From Aldrovandia affinis (taxonomy: Eukaryota > Chordata > Actinopteri > Notacanthiformes > Halosauridae), in the NCBI GenBank assembly GCA_029706075.1, contig JAINUG010000114.1, positions 434,001 to 498,000 of the forward strand: DNA of 64,000 nucleotides, in the 5' to 3' direction. Made by a program: the position numbers and the translations under genes. Below are positions 12,955 to 24,774 of the stretch, in pieces. Under the pieces are notes generated by a model that saw only the letters and a list, made by a program, of their open reading frames with translations, was not told the origin of the DNA and did no database searches. Within the stretch, counting starts at the first letter, position 1. Every line of letters begins with the position of its first letter.

Positions 12955-13290
12955 AGCACGCGTGTGTGTGTTTGTGTGTGTGTCGTCCCGTCTCTACCGC
13001 TACTTCTGCTGCACTCTGTGCGTCTGCCAGGCAGGCAGGCAGCAGAGCGCTCTCTACTCCCCCTTCCCCCCCACCTCCACCACCACCCCCAGCGTCACTG
13101 CCTGTGAATGCAAGAGCCTATCCTGAGCTGCCCAGGGCGCTCTTCTCCTCTCTCATGATTTTGTGTGTGTGTCTGTGTGAGTTTGGGGAAAAGGTTTGTA
13201 TGTGTTTATACATAAGTGTGTGAGAGACTATGTGTGTGTACTGTATGCTGTTTGTATGTGTGTGTGTGTTTGTGGGGGGAGGGGGGGTGG
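12955..13290. repeat. TG-rich, GC-rich low-complexity block
   Basis: TGTGTG runs at 12961-12983 and 13161-13272 are separated by a CpG-containing and C-rich segment (13010-13140, with CCACCTCCACCACCACCCCC). This could be the 5' UTR or promoter of candidate exon A on the minus strand. Confidence 0.6.
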
Positions 13291-14142
13291 GGTCGCTGCT
13301 TTGTCTTTCCTTCCTGGTCTGTCTTTCTTTCTCCTTTACTTTCCCATTCTCTCTCGCTAACCTAGTAAGGGCCCCCTGCTGATGTGGCTGCAGTCAAGGA
13401 ACAGTGCCCTAAAAAACATTAGCCTCACTTCTCCTGCCTGATCACCCTAACAAGGCCATTCGTCCAACCTGACGGGGTTTGATTTATTATTCATCCGGGT
13501 CACATGACCCACAGGGGACTGTCACTCCCTGTGTTGCTGTATGCTGGGTCACATGGTACACCTCAAAAGGAATATCTGATGTTTGGCCATCTGGTACTCA
13601 GATTAACTCTAAATCCTGCTTCCAGCTTTCACCAGGTTCTGTCTGATGCATGCAGGGAAATCACCCCACAGATAACGCCTGGATTGAGTGTGCAGAAATG
13701 TCCTTTTCGACACAAGGCCCTTTGTCTTACACAGCAATTATCTGGCATGTTCCGCTTAACGAGGGCGCAATTATCCATTTTACACTATGAAGGCATGCCG
13801 TTATGACCCCCAGAAACCAAATGATCCGAGTATTTAATTAATAAAGTCAAATATTTTATTATTGCATGGCCTTCTTGACCTCCTGAAACTTGTGATTGAC
13901 TAGCTGTAACTGATGGTATTGTTAATATGCCTGACCCAATGGTATATTTAATCATTTTTAAAGAGGTTTGCTGAAAGCAGAGGTCATAAACGAGATGGAG
14001 ACATGTGTGAACAAGAAACCTATGGTGGGGGGGGGAGCACATTTATTGATTGATCAAAAAATACAGACCTTTCTATTTTGAAAAAGATTGATTAAGTTGT
14101 CAGACTAAAGAAAGTGATATGTGATAAAAATATGGATATATA
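13291..14142. other. No recognisable gene
   Basis: No domain-like ORF. A short perfect palindrome GGGTCACATGACCC lies at 13497-13510, and a poly-G run lies near 14027-14036. Confidence 0.5.
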
Positions 14143-14310
14143 GTGGTTCTGTGTGGCTCAATAGGTAGAGCACGGTGCTGACAACACTTAGGTTGTGGGT
14201 TCGATTCCCATTGGGACCACATATACTGACAAATGTATGCATTCACTACTGTGAGTCGCTTTGGATAAAAGCGTCTGCTAAATGGCGTATATTATTATAT
14301 TATATTATAT
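14143..14310 (+). mobile_element. tRNA-derived SINE with L2-type tail
   Basis: An intact-looking polymerase III promoter is visible: box A TGGCTCAATAGGTAGAGCA and box B GGTTCGATTCC, a perfect match to the consensus GGTTCGANTCC. A short linker (TATGCATTCACTACTG) is followed by the LINE-type tail GTCGCTTTGGATAAAAGCG then TCTGCTAAATG at 14255-14284 and an ATT-rich end. A second copy lies at 43560-43710. TSDs could not be resolved in the AT-rich flank. Confidence 0.88.
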
Positions 14311-14644
14311 CAACAGACTTCTGAGAATTCTGTATGGATAATCCATGGCACACAAATATATCCACTCTGGACCTGAGCGGAATCATACTCCAATAAAAGA
14401 ATCTCACAGAAATGGGATTAATCCTCAAAGACCGGGAAACGTATTCTTCTCAGCAGAAGCCCATTGCAGATTTAATGCAATGAGGAGCTTTGGCAATCTG
14501 AGGAATTAGATGTGGCAAATGTACAAGGCTCTGGTGAAGCCTTCTTAGATAACACTTCACATAGAAGCCGGCCAAAGTTCCCATCACTTTCTGCCATCTT
14601 TCCTCTTTGCCAGTGTAGCGGATGCTGTCAAAATTAAGCTTTCA

Positions 14645-14890
14645 CGGCCTCCCAGGTGGTTTGGCAGTAAGAACGTTTGATGCTGCCCACTGCGACCGGG
14701 ATTCGATTTCACCTAGGTCGCGCCATTTCGGCTCTGGCTGGAAGTGCCACTAGGGGGCGGTGATTGGCTACAGCAGCAACCTCTCATATGAGGGTAAGGA
14801 TAATTGACATGAAAAAGAGAGGTTATTATTGGCAACTAAATAGGGAGAAAAATGGGGAATAAAAGCATAAACAGAAAATATCTATATTTT
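14645..14890 (+). mobile_element. tRNA-derived SINE (CCTCCC head, GGGAGAAAAA tail)
   Basis: The head GGCCTCCCAGGTGGTTTGGC and box B-like GGGATTCGATTTC resemble the better-preserved copy at 24775-25156. The body keeps GGCTCTGGCTGGAAGTGCCA and GGGGCGGTGATTGGCT, and the end has TAGGGAGAAAAATGGGG. The copy is diverged and shorter. Confidence 0.7.
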
Positions 14891-17800
14891 TTAAATTAAG
14901 TTTTCAGTCATATGACAGATTGAAAAAAGCTCCCAAGCACCAAAAGAGTAGTTCACTCTCTTTTCACACATACGTCTGAAACCAAGGGTATTTTAATCCC
15001 AAATGTCTGCCTTAGCACACAAACTTGGTGTGAGAAAATCTTTAAAAAGTATAATTAATTCTCAACAGCATGCTCTAAAATGACAGAATGTTCAATTTAT
15101 ATATTGGTTGTTTAAAGTGCAAAAAAGCCATTTGCAAGTCTAAAACTTGATACTATATTTGCATACTAAGGCTTAGAACAAAGCTATTGATTCCTGTTTG
15201 TCTGGCAGCATCTAGTGCACAGGAACGAGAGGGAGAATTTTATTTTGTTTTTGGCTGAAATGAGCAAAATTAACCATTTCAAGTACAAATTAATGCAATC
15301 GTCAGTGCAAATTATGAGTCAAATCAAATGCATGCAGAAAATACAGAGAGTTTACAGATCCCAGGAAAGTATGTTTCCCTGGGGCCCTGCAGAAGCTGGC
15401 AGAAGATGCAAAAAGCCAATCAGGCCAGCATGAAAACGAAGATGAAGCCCTGAGGATGGCTATTGTAGGAGAGGGCCTGTACCAGCCAACACATTGATTA
15501 TCAGAACTTCCCTACAGTGCTGTGTTGAAAACAATGCACCTGGTGTGTGTACTGGTGTGTAGAGGCACTGTCCCTTACAATAGAATCCAGGCTTTGTTGT
15601 CTATTGGAAAATTGTTTACATGCAGTGCCTGTACGTGCCCACGGATGTCTATGACATCCCCATGGTCCGCAGCGTATACAGGAATTTGTTCTTTCCAGAG
15701 TGTGTCTCATGAATTGGGAAGACTGCCTTATTGTTCCTACTGTGAGCACAAGCTTTGGTTTTCACCCAGCATCTGAACAGCAGTGTAAATCAACATGCCT
15801 ACACATGGGTCTCTAAAATTGTTTTGTCATTAACTTGACCGTGTTATTGCTGATGTTGACATTACACTTCATATTCTGTTGATGGAGGATTATCAGAATA
15901 ATTGTATCCCACATTAGCCAAGACTTTGATGAGGATTTTGTTGCATTTTCCCCCTCATTACCAAATTTCAAGGGTCTCTAAAAGTGTTACCGAAAAATAA
16001 ATCAGAAATGCATTAACACCCTGTGTTGCTTAACAACTCTTAATAGCTTCTCCACAGGGGAGGCCTCTGGAGTATCTTATTCTCTGAGCAGAGGACCGCA
16101 TGCCATTGCTGTCCTTAGTAATCTTATGTGGGTTTGGTCTATATCAGAGAGGTGACCACTTTACCCCCTTCACAGACAGCAACCACTTTTACACAATCCA
16201 GATGCGTTCATATCAAAGGAATGAATCTCACTGTGCTGTTGACTTCAACTGCAAATGCCACCCACAGCCACAGTTCGGACCCATAACAATGAGGCCTGTC
16301 GTAAACAGGTAAACTGACATTCAGACTGTGCCCTATTTGGAATGGTGAATCTATGCCAAAATAAATGAAATACCTAGAGCACTGAAATGTGACCAGAAAT
16401 ATCAAGATGAATGCTCAGTCCTGAAGCAATGAATTCTATGAATCCCTAATTGATCGAACCTCCTTGTGCTAATAATCCATATCTGACCATTTCAGACAGC
16501 CACGTCCATGCCCACAGACACAGCTCCTGAAATACAGCTCTCTTCATCCCTCTGACAGATTTCAATTCCATTCCATCGTAATAAAGTCACGGCCTCCGAG
16601 AACACTTTAATAATTCATAATTCACGTTGTCCAGACAAATTCCAGTGGTCTTCAGAAATAGAAATCTTTTCTGCAATTAATATGACAGCATACGTATCAG
16701 AAGATCTAAGAAGTTGGATGTGTCAGATTTTCATAGTAAAAGTGGGACCCCCCAAAATAAAAAACAGGCACTCAGTAATTCCCTGTGTGGTGGGTCCAGA
16801 AGATTCCCCCAGGATGGAAGGGCCATCTGAAGTGGAGGGGGCGGGGGGGGCATGCAGAATAATAGGGCAAGTGCCTTTACTGCTTGCGCCACCTGGGGGG
16901 CCCATTCAATTACTGTAGTAGCTATTCATCACTCAACCGACCCCTAACAGAGCCAATATGATGGTCATACATCAGTTGCAGTGCAGTAAAGTCCCAGGAA
17001 ATGGGATGCTCCATACTCCATCCAGGGCTGTAATGGAACAATGTCTGCTGTGGATATACATGCTGATGTGTTCCCCACCCTGCCCTAACCTCAAATGACA
17101 CACTGACACGCTCAATGTTTCCTGCCCTACTTTAAAACAAACATTGTGCTCACTTAATGCAAGACTGTCATTAGTAAAAAGCTTAGCAGAGGTAGAAAAA
17201 GTAATATTTTTCTCCAGATATCACTCAACACCAAAAACACAAAGCAGGTAGCAGGTCCTGCCAACATTGTTGTTAAAGCTCTCAGGCAATGCTCACTGTC
17301 TGTTATGTTTGTACTTATCTAATAAAATAATAACGCGATAATATAAATAAAAATATAGATACATAATATCTCTTTGTAATAATACCTTCTCTTTGTCTTT
17401 GTCAGTAATCCAAGTCACAAATCCAGTTCAGTTCCTCAAACAATCCAATAGGTGGTACACAAAACGGGTCCTCAAAACAATCCAAGTGAAATCCAAAAAA
17501 GCAATCCAAACAGCAATCCAAAACAATTCTCAAATTCTCAAATTCTCCAACACTCCACTCTACTCCCTCACCATGTGACACAAAAACAATCCTTTATATA
17601 GCTCCCAGATTGGCATCAGCTGCCAGCAATCCACATTGCTTTACTGGCTTCAGGTGTGGGACTGCAGGCTGCTAGGAACTGTAGTCCTCTTGGCTCTAGT
17701 GGCTTCCAAGAATTAAAGAGGCAGGCAGCCATTTCCTCATACTGCCCCTTGGGATGCCACACATCCCATTATATCACAGCGCCCTCTCTGGATAATAATG

Positions 17801-18509
17801 ATAGTTGGAAAAGACACAACACTGTCCTTTCCAACAATGAGTAATACCCCAGCCATAGCAGCGTCTCTAGGCACTCTGTCAGTACAAACAATTTGCTTGC
17901 TTCATGTGGAGGCAGACAACAACAGCAGCTCTGGGCTCTTGGCAGAACTGGATGCTATCCAAGTAATCTCCTGTTCAAGCAGTCCAGACTCAGAGAGCTA
18001 TGGACATAGAGGGCTCTCTCCTCAACACTATGAAACTACCAAGTGGGAGCAGCTCCTTATGTAATAAACTATAAATTCTCCACCATCTCCATGAACAATG
18101 AGGACTCCCAGCCTAGCAAAAGGCTGCTGGTTCTGAGAGAAATGGGTACAGATAATACAAACATCCCTTGTGAGCATTCACTGTTCAATATCTAGCTGTT
18201 GCTATTCAACACAGAACCAAAAAAATCTTTGTAACTGGTCATGAAGAACTAAATGAAGAATGTCTGCAGTGTTGTAAGAATGTGTTGGTGGTAGCTCAAG
18301 CTGAAGTTATTTTCAAACCCATTTTAACCAAACCAACAAAATAACCAATTTGAACCAAATCAACAAAATAACTATCATCAAGAATGAAGGTTCCCTAAAT
18401 GGACATCTAGCCATTGGATGAAAATCTGGTCATCGTGCCATGTGATTTCTACACTCAGAGCTACAGAGAGCATTGGTACTGGGGCATCTGCTCCTCTCCC
18501 AGGACATAA
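14891..18509. other. No gene recognised; possible old repeat at 17400-17770
   Basis: At 17400-17560 the phrase CAATCCAA is reiterated irregularly (for example CAAACAATCCAATAGG and AGCAATCCAAACAGC), followed by a TATATAG box (17596) and TTGGGATGCCACACATCCCA (17748-17767). The style recalls part of an LTR or DNA element, but no termini or TSD could be set. The remainder holds nothing recognised. Confidence 0.35.
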
Positions 18510-19221
18510 ACTACCGGTAAAAAGTTTTAGAACAACCCCATTTACAAGTTTTTACAGAAATTTAAGTAGTTCAAGTCCAAACTCTGGTAAACTGCCAGAG
18601 GTTAAAAAAGTTTAGGTTACCAAAAACTGAAAAATAATGTACATTCTTTGGCAGTGGGTAGTTTCCTACACCATAAAAACGCACTTGGAAACTCTGACAG
18701 GAAGAGGTCTGGCAGACCCAAAGCCACAACAAAATCAGAAATTTCAACAGCTTGCGTGATAGGCGGCTCACAGGACTACAACTTCAAGCACAGCTTAACA
18801 CTGGTCGAAGTAAGGAAGTCTCAGTTTCAACTGTGAAGAGAAGACTTTGAGCTGCAGGTTTGACAGGTCGAGTGGCAGTAAGAAAGCCATTGCTAAGATG
18901 TAAAAAGAGAAAAAGAGGCTTGCCTGGACCATGAAGCACCGCCAATGGACTACTGAAGACTGGAAGAAGGTTTTTGTAGGCCGTCGAGTAGGCGAAAGGA
19001 TGGTTCCTTAGTGTGTGATACCAACTGTCAAACATGGAGGAGGAAGCGTGATGGTCTGGGGACTTGCACAGAGTGACTGTTAACCCAGTTTAACCCATTA
19101 CTTGAAAAGGGCCTTTTTTTATAACTCTGAAATGTACATAATTACATAAAACAAGTTTTTGGTAACCTAAACTTTCTTTTTTAACCTAACTAAACTAAAC
19201 TAACCTTTTTTACTGCTAGTA
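18510..19221 (+). mobile_element. Decayed Tc1-like DNA transposon
   Basis: The left terminus CTACCGGTAAAAAGTTTTAG matches the fish Tc1 terminal motif 'CTACCGGTCAAAAGTTTT'. The right end, CCTTTTTTACTGCTAGTA, is its degraded inverted counterpart. Subterminal inverted repeats are clearer: GTTTAGGTTACCAAAAACT near 18609-18628 is mirrored by TTTTTGGTAACCTAAAC at 19155-19171. The element is about 710 bp, against about 1.6 kb for a full Tc1 element, and so is internally deleted. Confidence 0.8.
18690..19060 (+). pseudogene. Tc1 transposase fragment
   Basis: In shifting frames it encodes recognisable Tc1 transposase blocks: SGRPKATTKSEIS (end of the DNA-binding part, the GRP(R/K) hook), then SVSTVKRRL-like and AGLTGRVAVRKPLL, KRKRLAWTMKHRQWTTEDWK, and finally VGERMVP-CVIPTVKHGGGS with VMVWG. 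Stops and frameshifts interrupt it, and sequence beyond VMVWG (including the DNDPKH and DLNPIE blocks) is absent. It is therefore an inactive N-terminal to middle fragment. Confidence 0.8.
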
Positions 19222-19585
19222 TACACATTGCTGGTTTTCCACAAGCTCAGGAACAGGAAGTTATCTAATGCACAGGAGAGGGAAACTTCAGCAAAACTGA
19301 ACACTAACTTGCTTGCAATAAGGAAGTATCTCATTGACTACCACTATCACAAAAAAAACCCATTATCAAATGAAAAGTGTCTTTAAGTCTGCAGTTTTAC
19401 AAAGCTAGCTAGGTATCTTTACAAACTTTGTGATCTGTATTTATTGTAAAAATATATAGCTAGCCAAGCTATTCACCTTGCTGCACTACCTGAGGAGATG
19501 GAAACAGACCACTTTGTTGTATTTTAACTGAATCAGCCTTTAGCTTCATATTTTTTTTTTAGCGGCCTCTTTACTTTTGGTGGTA
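19222..19585. other. No recognisable gene
   Basis: AT-rich sequence between the Tc1 remnant and the putative solo LTR. Nothing is recognised. Confidence 0.5.
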
Positions 19586-19590
19586 TATGT

Positions 19591-19986
19591 GTGACATGTA
19601 GGACCATAGGTAGTTTTAGCACCACCCCATAGTTCCCGCTTTTAGTAATGAGATTCACGTTTAGAACGTAGTTAACACAAACTATCTATGTGACATGTAG
19701 GAACGTAGGTCGTTTTAGCACTGCCCCATAATTCCTGCTTTTAGTAACGAGATTCACGTTTAGAACGTAGTTAACACAAACTATCTATGTGACATGTAGG
19801 AACGTAGGTAGTTTTAGCACCACCCCATAGTTCCTGCTTTTAGTAACGAGATTCACGTTTAGAACATAGTTAACACAAACTATCTATGTGACATGTAGGA
19901 ACATAGGTCATTTTAGCACCGCCCCATAGTTTCTGCTTTTAGTAATGAGATTCACGTTTGGAACATAGTTACCACAAACTATCATT
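19591..19986 (+). repeat. Minisatellite, 4 x 99 bp
   Basis: GTGACATGTAGG recurs at 19591, 19690, 19789 and 19888, an exact 99-bp period. Each unit carries TAGTTTTAGCACC-like, CTGCTTTTAGTAA and GAGATTCACGTTT blocks. Units differ by a handful of substitutions. The array stops at ACAAACTATC, where the sequence becomes unique. Confidence 0.95.
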
Positions 19987-20586
19987 TGTTAGTGTTTGGT
20001 GCCGGCGGTGTGAGATGAGGCGGATCGATCATCGCTGTTAAAATTCCTAGTGCTGCATGTTGCTGGTTGCCCTACAGTTCAGCCAATTGCAAGATAGGAG
20101 TGGTCTGTTTGGTGGCATGAAGCTAGCCTGGTATGTACCACACTACCAAGTAGAAGTCTCTCTCTCTTGCGGCTGCCTAGCAGGAGGGAGTCATTGGTGC
20201 CAGCATAAGCGGGAGTTTAATTTTGGAGCAGCAAACCTACTCACACTGGCCTTCACGGCAGTCTATGGGGGTGAACTCCACCTTATAGTGATTGGGGTAT
20301 TCCCCCTATAGTGTGCACTGAATTACTTATTGTGATCCATAGTTGTATGTGTAGTGAAATACTAAGAGAGCCCCACTTCATAGTGTTTGAGTACTATCAC
20401 ATACCGTTTGTAAATCACCCCTCTGGGAGGCTCCTTGTTTATTTTGGCTTATTACTTTATGTATTATTTTCTGTCCCTACTCACTATCCTGCCCTAGCTT
20501 AACTTGTGTCTATTTGACCCATTATAAGCCAGTTGTACTGTTTGTTTTTTTTGTATTATGGTTTTTTAACTTGATCTCTAAACAAA

Positions 20587-20592
20587 AATAAA
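20587..20592 (+). promoter_or_regulatory. AATAAA polyadenylation signal in putative LTR
   Basis: A canonical hexamer in an A/T-rich context, followed 15-45 bp on by TTTTTGT-type U-rich sequence. It is consistent with the R region of an LTR. Confidence 0.4.
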
Positions 20593-20767
20593 TGTAATCT
20601 ATTTTTGTATACAGTCTTTGTATCATTTCATTCAGTTGAATACCCTGTATTGGGGAAGTGTTTCTATCCTGAGCCACACAGTCACCAGTTAGTGGGTCTC
20701 TCCCCCAAATAGGAGAGTGGCGTAGTCTGTCATAAAGTAAGCCCTAGGCTTGTGGGTGTTACATATG

Positions 20768-23748
20768 TATAACGTCTCACTATTTAGCAACCTATCAGTT
20801 GACAAAAATGGCAACTGCCCATCTGGATTCTTGTCAAAACAATGATGTGTTCCAATATCTCTGCCCTTACCTCCGCTGGCCCCTCTTGGCTCAGGTGCAT
20901 GAGCAAATTCTGATTACGGAAAAGGGGTTAAGGGAGTAAAGGGAGTAAATAAATCCTGAACACACCTCACCTGTGACTGTGTAATGAGGGGGTACAGTAG
21001 ATATACATGAGGATCCAGTGCCCCCCTGGTAAGAAATACGGCTCCTCCCTCTCCATTTCTCTCTCTCTTTTTCTCTCTCTCTTTCTCTTCAGCTCTCCTG
21101 TGGATGTCAAGGTGCATCTAAGCAGTGTCAGAGTGAGGTACTGCCCTGCTGTCACCTAACCACTTCCCAATGAAGGTGTGACACAGTAGCACCCATGCTC
21201 TTCACCACAGAACAGCATGAGTCACTACAGCAGTGAATTAATTTTGGAAATCTAAGTGTCAACAGGAGGAGGTATGTGTGTGTGTGTGGGGGGGGGTGGT
21301 ATATATAGCAATACAACTCTGGTTAGCTGACAGCCATGCACATGAGATCTTCCTGTCAGAATATCAGAGTTTACCTCCTTCGTTACCTCTTTGAGGAGTG
21401 AGTTCTAAATCATTCTATTGGGATTTTCTAGAACAATTAACAGAATATCCCGTAAGTACTCCCGAATGGGTTAATGGTGATGTTAAAAAGAAGATTAATT
21501 CATACACTTTTCCAGGCTTACTTAGGGAAAGGGACATGCATCCGTTGCACCTTGCAAGAAGAAGAAAGTAGTCCTCAATCGCTTCACAGAAACTTAAGCA
21601 TCCGTCACCCCTGACCTATTGAAAGTAGTGGTAAAACAGACTACTCTCTCTCAGCTTTTAGTCCCTCCTTTGGTCTCCACCCACTCTCACTTTAAACCTG
21701 GGCTCTCACTGTAGATGGGTGCCTGCTTTACCCAAGGGACTCAAACAACACTTGGCCAAGAAACCTACTTTGCCCCAAAGACATATTTTCCAGGGACCAT
21801 ACAAATGGAAACCAGCCTATGAGGATAAGCACTTGGTGAGGCCTGATGCCATGGTGAAAGACACGGCAGTGACGGCTAAAGCCGATTGGCTTTGCTGAAT
21901 GATGGCACGTTATTGCTGAACTCTTTTGAACTCTGTTCTGTATGACATCAAGCCTCTAAACTCAGAGCTGTCGAGCCCCTGAGGTGCCTTTGTGTTTTAT
22001 TGGGCTAAGGGAATTGATCTCATATGTGAAACAGGAAGTGAACACCACAAGCCAAAGCTAAGGTAATGATTCAGATATTTGTGGGCAGAAAGCTCTTCCC
22101 ACGCATTCAACAGAAGATTGGGAGGGTCCCAAACCAGCACAGCAAAGGCTCCATACACAGCCTTTGTTTGCCACCCACCTCCCCCACCTCCATACTAGAA
22201 TCCCACATCCTGTTCTCCTTAAATTGGAGCACAACAATCGCATTACAAGCCCTTTTCAGTCATACAATTAACAGAGAAAATAAACTGGGTCCACATTTTT
22301 CTGAAAAGCGTGAGACTTATCTCATAGGCAACTCCACATCAACGTTTGCGGAATGGAAAGTCTTTTACATGGGCCAGTCACAAACAAATTGGTTTTTATC
22401 ACCAGGCTAGCATGAAAAAATGTTATTAACTCCTAAGCACGGTGAAAGAAAATTGCTGGGTGGTTTAATATAAGGCAGAGTGCTTGTCACTTGCTGTCGA
22501 TGAAGGCTGAAAATTTAAATCAGACCTGGTGTAACACACCAGTTTAATTGCCTGCTGACATAGGCCACACTTTATTAAGAAATGCTTTATGAGTGGTGAG
22601 GCTTCGTGGCATCCAGTTATAAGTCCCATTGCACAGCTATTATTCAGAGCCGTGCTGTAGCCACAGATTTGTGGGTGTGCGCCGTTTATTTTTAGGGCAA
22701 CAGACACTCAGCAAAGCTGTAGCACAACTAAGCTTACCGCTTGTTTCCCTTTTTACAAACTCTCATGAGGAAGACAAAAATGTTGACTTATTTGTCTCAC
22801 AAAGTTGTATACATAATGCTTCTAAACTGAATACACGAGAGGATCTATTTGTGTCCAGACACGCTCACAGTTTGTGGAGTTTCTTCAAATAGCTTGGTGA
22901 ATGTTTGGGGGATCTCATTTTACAGATAATTAAAAATGTGCTAATGGCTTCCTTTAATTGTTTTTCAAATCACAGTAGACAATTAAAGTAGAAAAATGGC
23001 AGTACCCTGAATAATTATTTAAGAAAGGGCATCAAACAAATGGAATTATCATATGTTAGAATTTGTTCTAGAAAGGTGGGGGCATGGTGGAAATATTTCA
23101 TCAATGGCGACTATAGTGGTTTCTTATGTATTACCAGATGTTTTCACTCCAGAGGAATACTACAATTGAATGACCATGCTAGATTATCTGATTGTCTGAT
23201 GAAAGCAAAATGCTGCTAAAATCCTATTTGCACATTTGAATAAAAATCAGTTTGTCAATTTCATGTTATTTCAATCTAGGGAATAATTGGGATAATTTTC
23301 TATACCACCATCACATAGGTTAAATGGATAACTAATACATATCTTGTGTCTTCACTCAGTAAAGTACCCCTCACAAAGTTCCCTTGGCCCCTGCAATGAC
23401 AGTTATAGCTGTTAAAATCACAAATGATTAACTACACAAATAATAAGGATAACAGTCCACACTTATGCAAACCTATGTGAATTTCCATAAAAGCCCAATA
23501 CTGACAGCTTCAAATGGGAATACAAATTTAAAACTTGCTATGGTCCAAGACTTATGTCACAGCTGTGTAGAGAGCACTGCAGTTAGTGGCACAGATTAGA
23601 CACTTTCTTTTGCCAGACCACAGTCTTATGAACATCAAGTAATATTAAGCACTGATGCAGTAAACTCCATGTGCAGGTGATCAGGAGAACACATGCATGC
23701 CACAGTGAGTGAAAGGGAGATCAGAGAATGAGCTGCGCTCCCACTTAC
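20768..23748. other. No recognisable gene; CT and TG low-complexity
   Basis: Contains a CT-rich stretch (21045-21091) and a TG run merging into poly-G (21275-21297). Short ORFs are unrecognised. Confidence 0.5.
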
Positions 23749-23814
23749 AAACACGTCCATGAGCAGGTGCTCCACGGTCACTTCAAAGTCCTCCAGTTTG
23801 GCCGCCAAAGTCAT
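23749..23814 (-). CDS. Candidate first coding exon B (unidentified host gene)
   Basis: On the minus strand ATG at 23814-23812 (A at -3) opens 22 codons, beginning MTLAAKLEDFEV and ending EHLLMDVF. They run straight into a near-consensus splice donor GTAAGT (23748-23743), phase 0. Codons are G/C-rich at third positions (GCG, CTG, GAC, GTG, CAC), unlike the AT-rich surroundings, which favours a real coding exon. The upstream side is C/G-rich (23881-23910). I do not recognise the protein. The peptide is acidic and amphipathic. Of the three candidate exons, this one looks most gene-like. Confidence 0.45.
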
Positions 23815-24774
23815 CCTGACCTGGGATTAGATCCAGAACCAGAACTCCCAGTCGCAGAACATTAACGCGTACTTCTCTGCCTTTCCAGCCCCCCCCACCC
23901 CTACCACCCTCAACCTTCAGTTATCCTTTTATACCCAGCACCCAGAGGAATGTTCCACAATATCTGTCTGACACATAAGCAGGGCTGATTACTCTTCCTA
24001 GATCTCCTCTAGTTACTGTCTCCAGGTGACGGCCTCCACCAATGGCACTGCAGAAACCAGCATACATCTATAAGAATCACTGTAATCAAAGTGAGGCAGC
24101 TTCTCTTTGAGGTGAATCCTAAAAGGCGCAAATACCAACGGGTTGCCTGCTGCAAGGAGGCACTCCGTGCTGTTACTAGGAGATTGTGATGGGCAGAAGA
24201 AGAGTAGGGAGGATACAGCAAACAGTGCCTTATTAACACTGATATTTATAGGAGCAGGTCATTATCAATTACACTGTTGAGTTCTGACCTTTTGTGAGGC
24301 ACTGTCCACAGTGGAGGGCTTTGTGCAGAGGGCCAGCCGGGGCCTACTGGAGCTGTGACCAATGCAGGCCTATTCACAAGCGTGCCTGCCATCAATGGCC
24401 CTTTGTGCACTTATTAAGCTCCATCCTGGAATTTTAAGGCTTGGATAAAGGTCCGGCGGAAAAACATAGAAATCTGTGGCTTTCTCACAGGAAACTTGGG
24501 GGGACACAGAAAGGACGGCAAAGTTGTTTATGTGCAAGCCCATGGGAGTTTACATGGCTGTTTTGACGAAGCTTGAGATTTACCGATTGATTAGCTTCAG
24601 CTCAAATATACTTCTGGACAAACTGAAAGGATAAAATGAAGAACGTGAATAATTCTATAACTTTTCCTTGCCATCCTCCAAGAAGAAATTACCAATTTTT
24701 TGGGAGCGTAAAACTGTGTTTAAAACTGTTTGTGCAAGCTATTAGTAATATCCACCTCAAGAATTATAAAAAAA
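23815..24774. other. No recognisable gene; possible upstream region of exon B
   Basis: A G-rich (minus strand) tract at 23881-23915 could belong to a 5' UTR. A 76-codon minus-strand frame at 24009-24239 has no recognisable domain. Confidence 0.4.

Larger units (their letters stand above)
19590..20763 (+). mobile_element. Probable solo LTR (Gypsy- or ERV-like)
   Basis: A 1174-bp block starts TGTGACATG and ends GTGTTACA, imperfect TG...CA inverted ends. It is flanked by identical TATG (19586-19589 and 20764-20767), a 4-bp target duplication of the size LTR elements leave. A polyadenylation signal AATAAA (20587-20592) lies about 170 bp before the 3' end, as in R/U5 regions. Four 99-bp direct repeats begin at the first base, resembling the enhancer repeats of a U3. 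No internal gag-pol sequence or second LTR is present, which fits LTR-LTR recombination. The 4-bp duplication alone is weak evidence. The family is not identified. Confidence 0.5.

Noticed and set aside
14144..14215. Possible functional tRNA gene (perfect box B)
   Set aside because: It is continuous with the SINE body and the LINE-derived tail, and the cloverleaf is not maintained.
19591..19986. Regularly spaced repeats resembling a CRISPR array
   Set aside because: The whole 99-bp unit repeats, with no short-repeat/unique-spacer pattern, and the setting is a vertebrate genome. It is a minisatellite.
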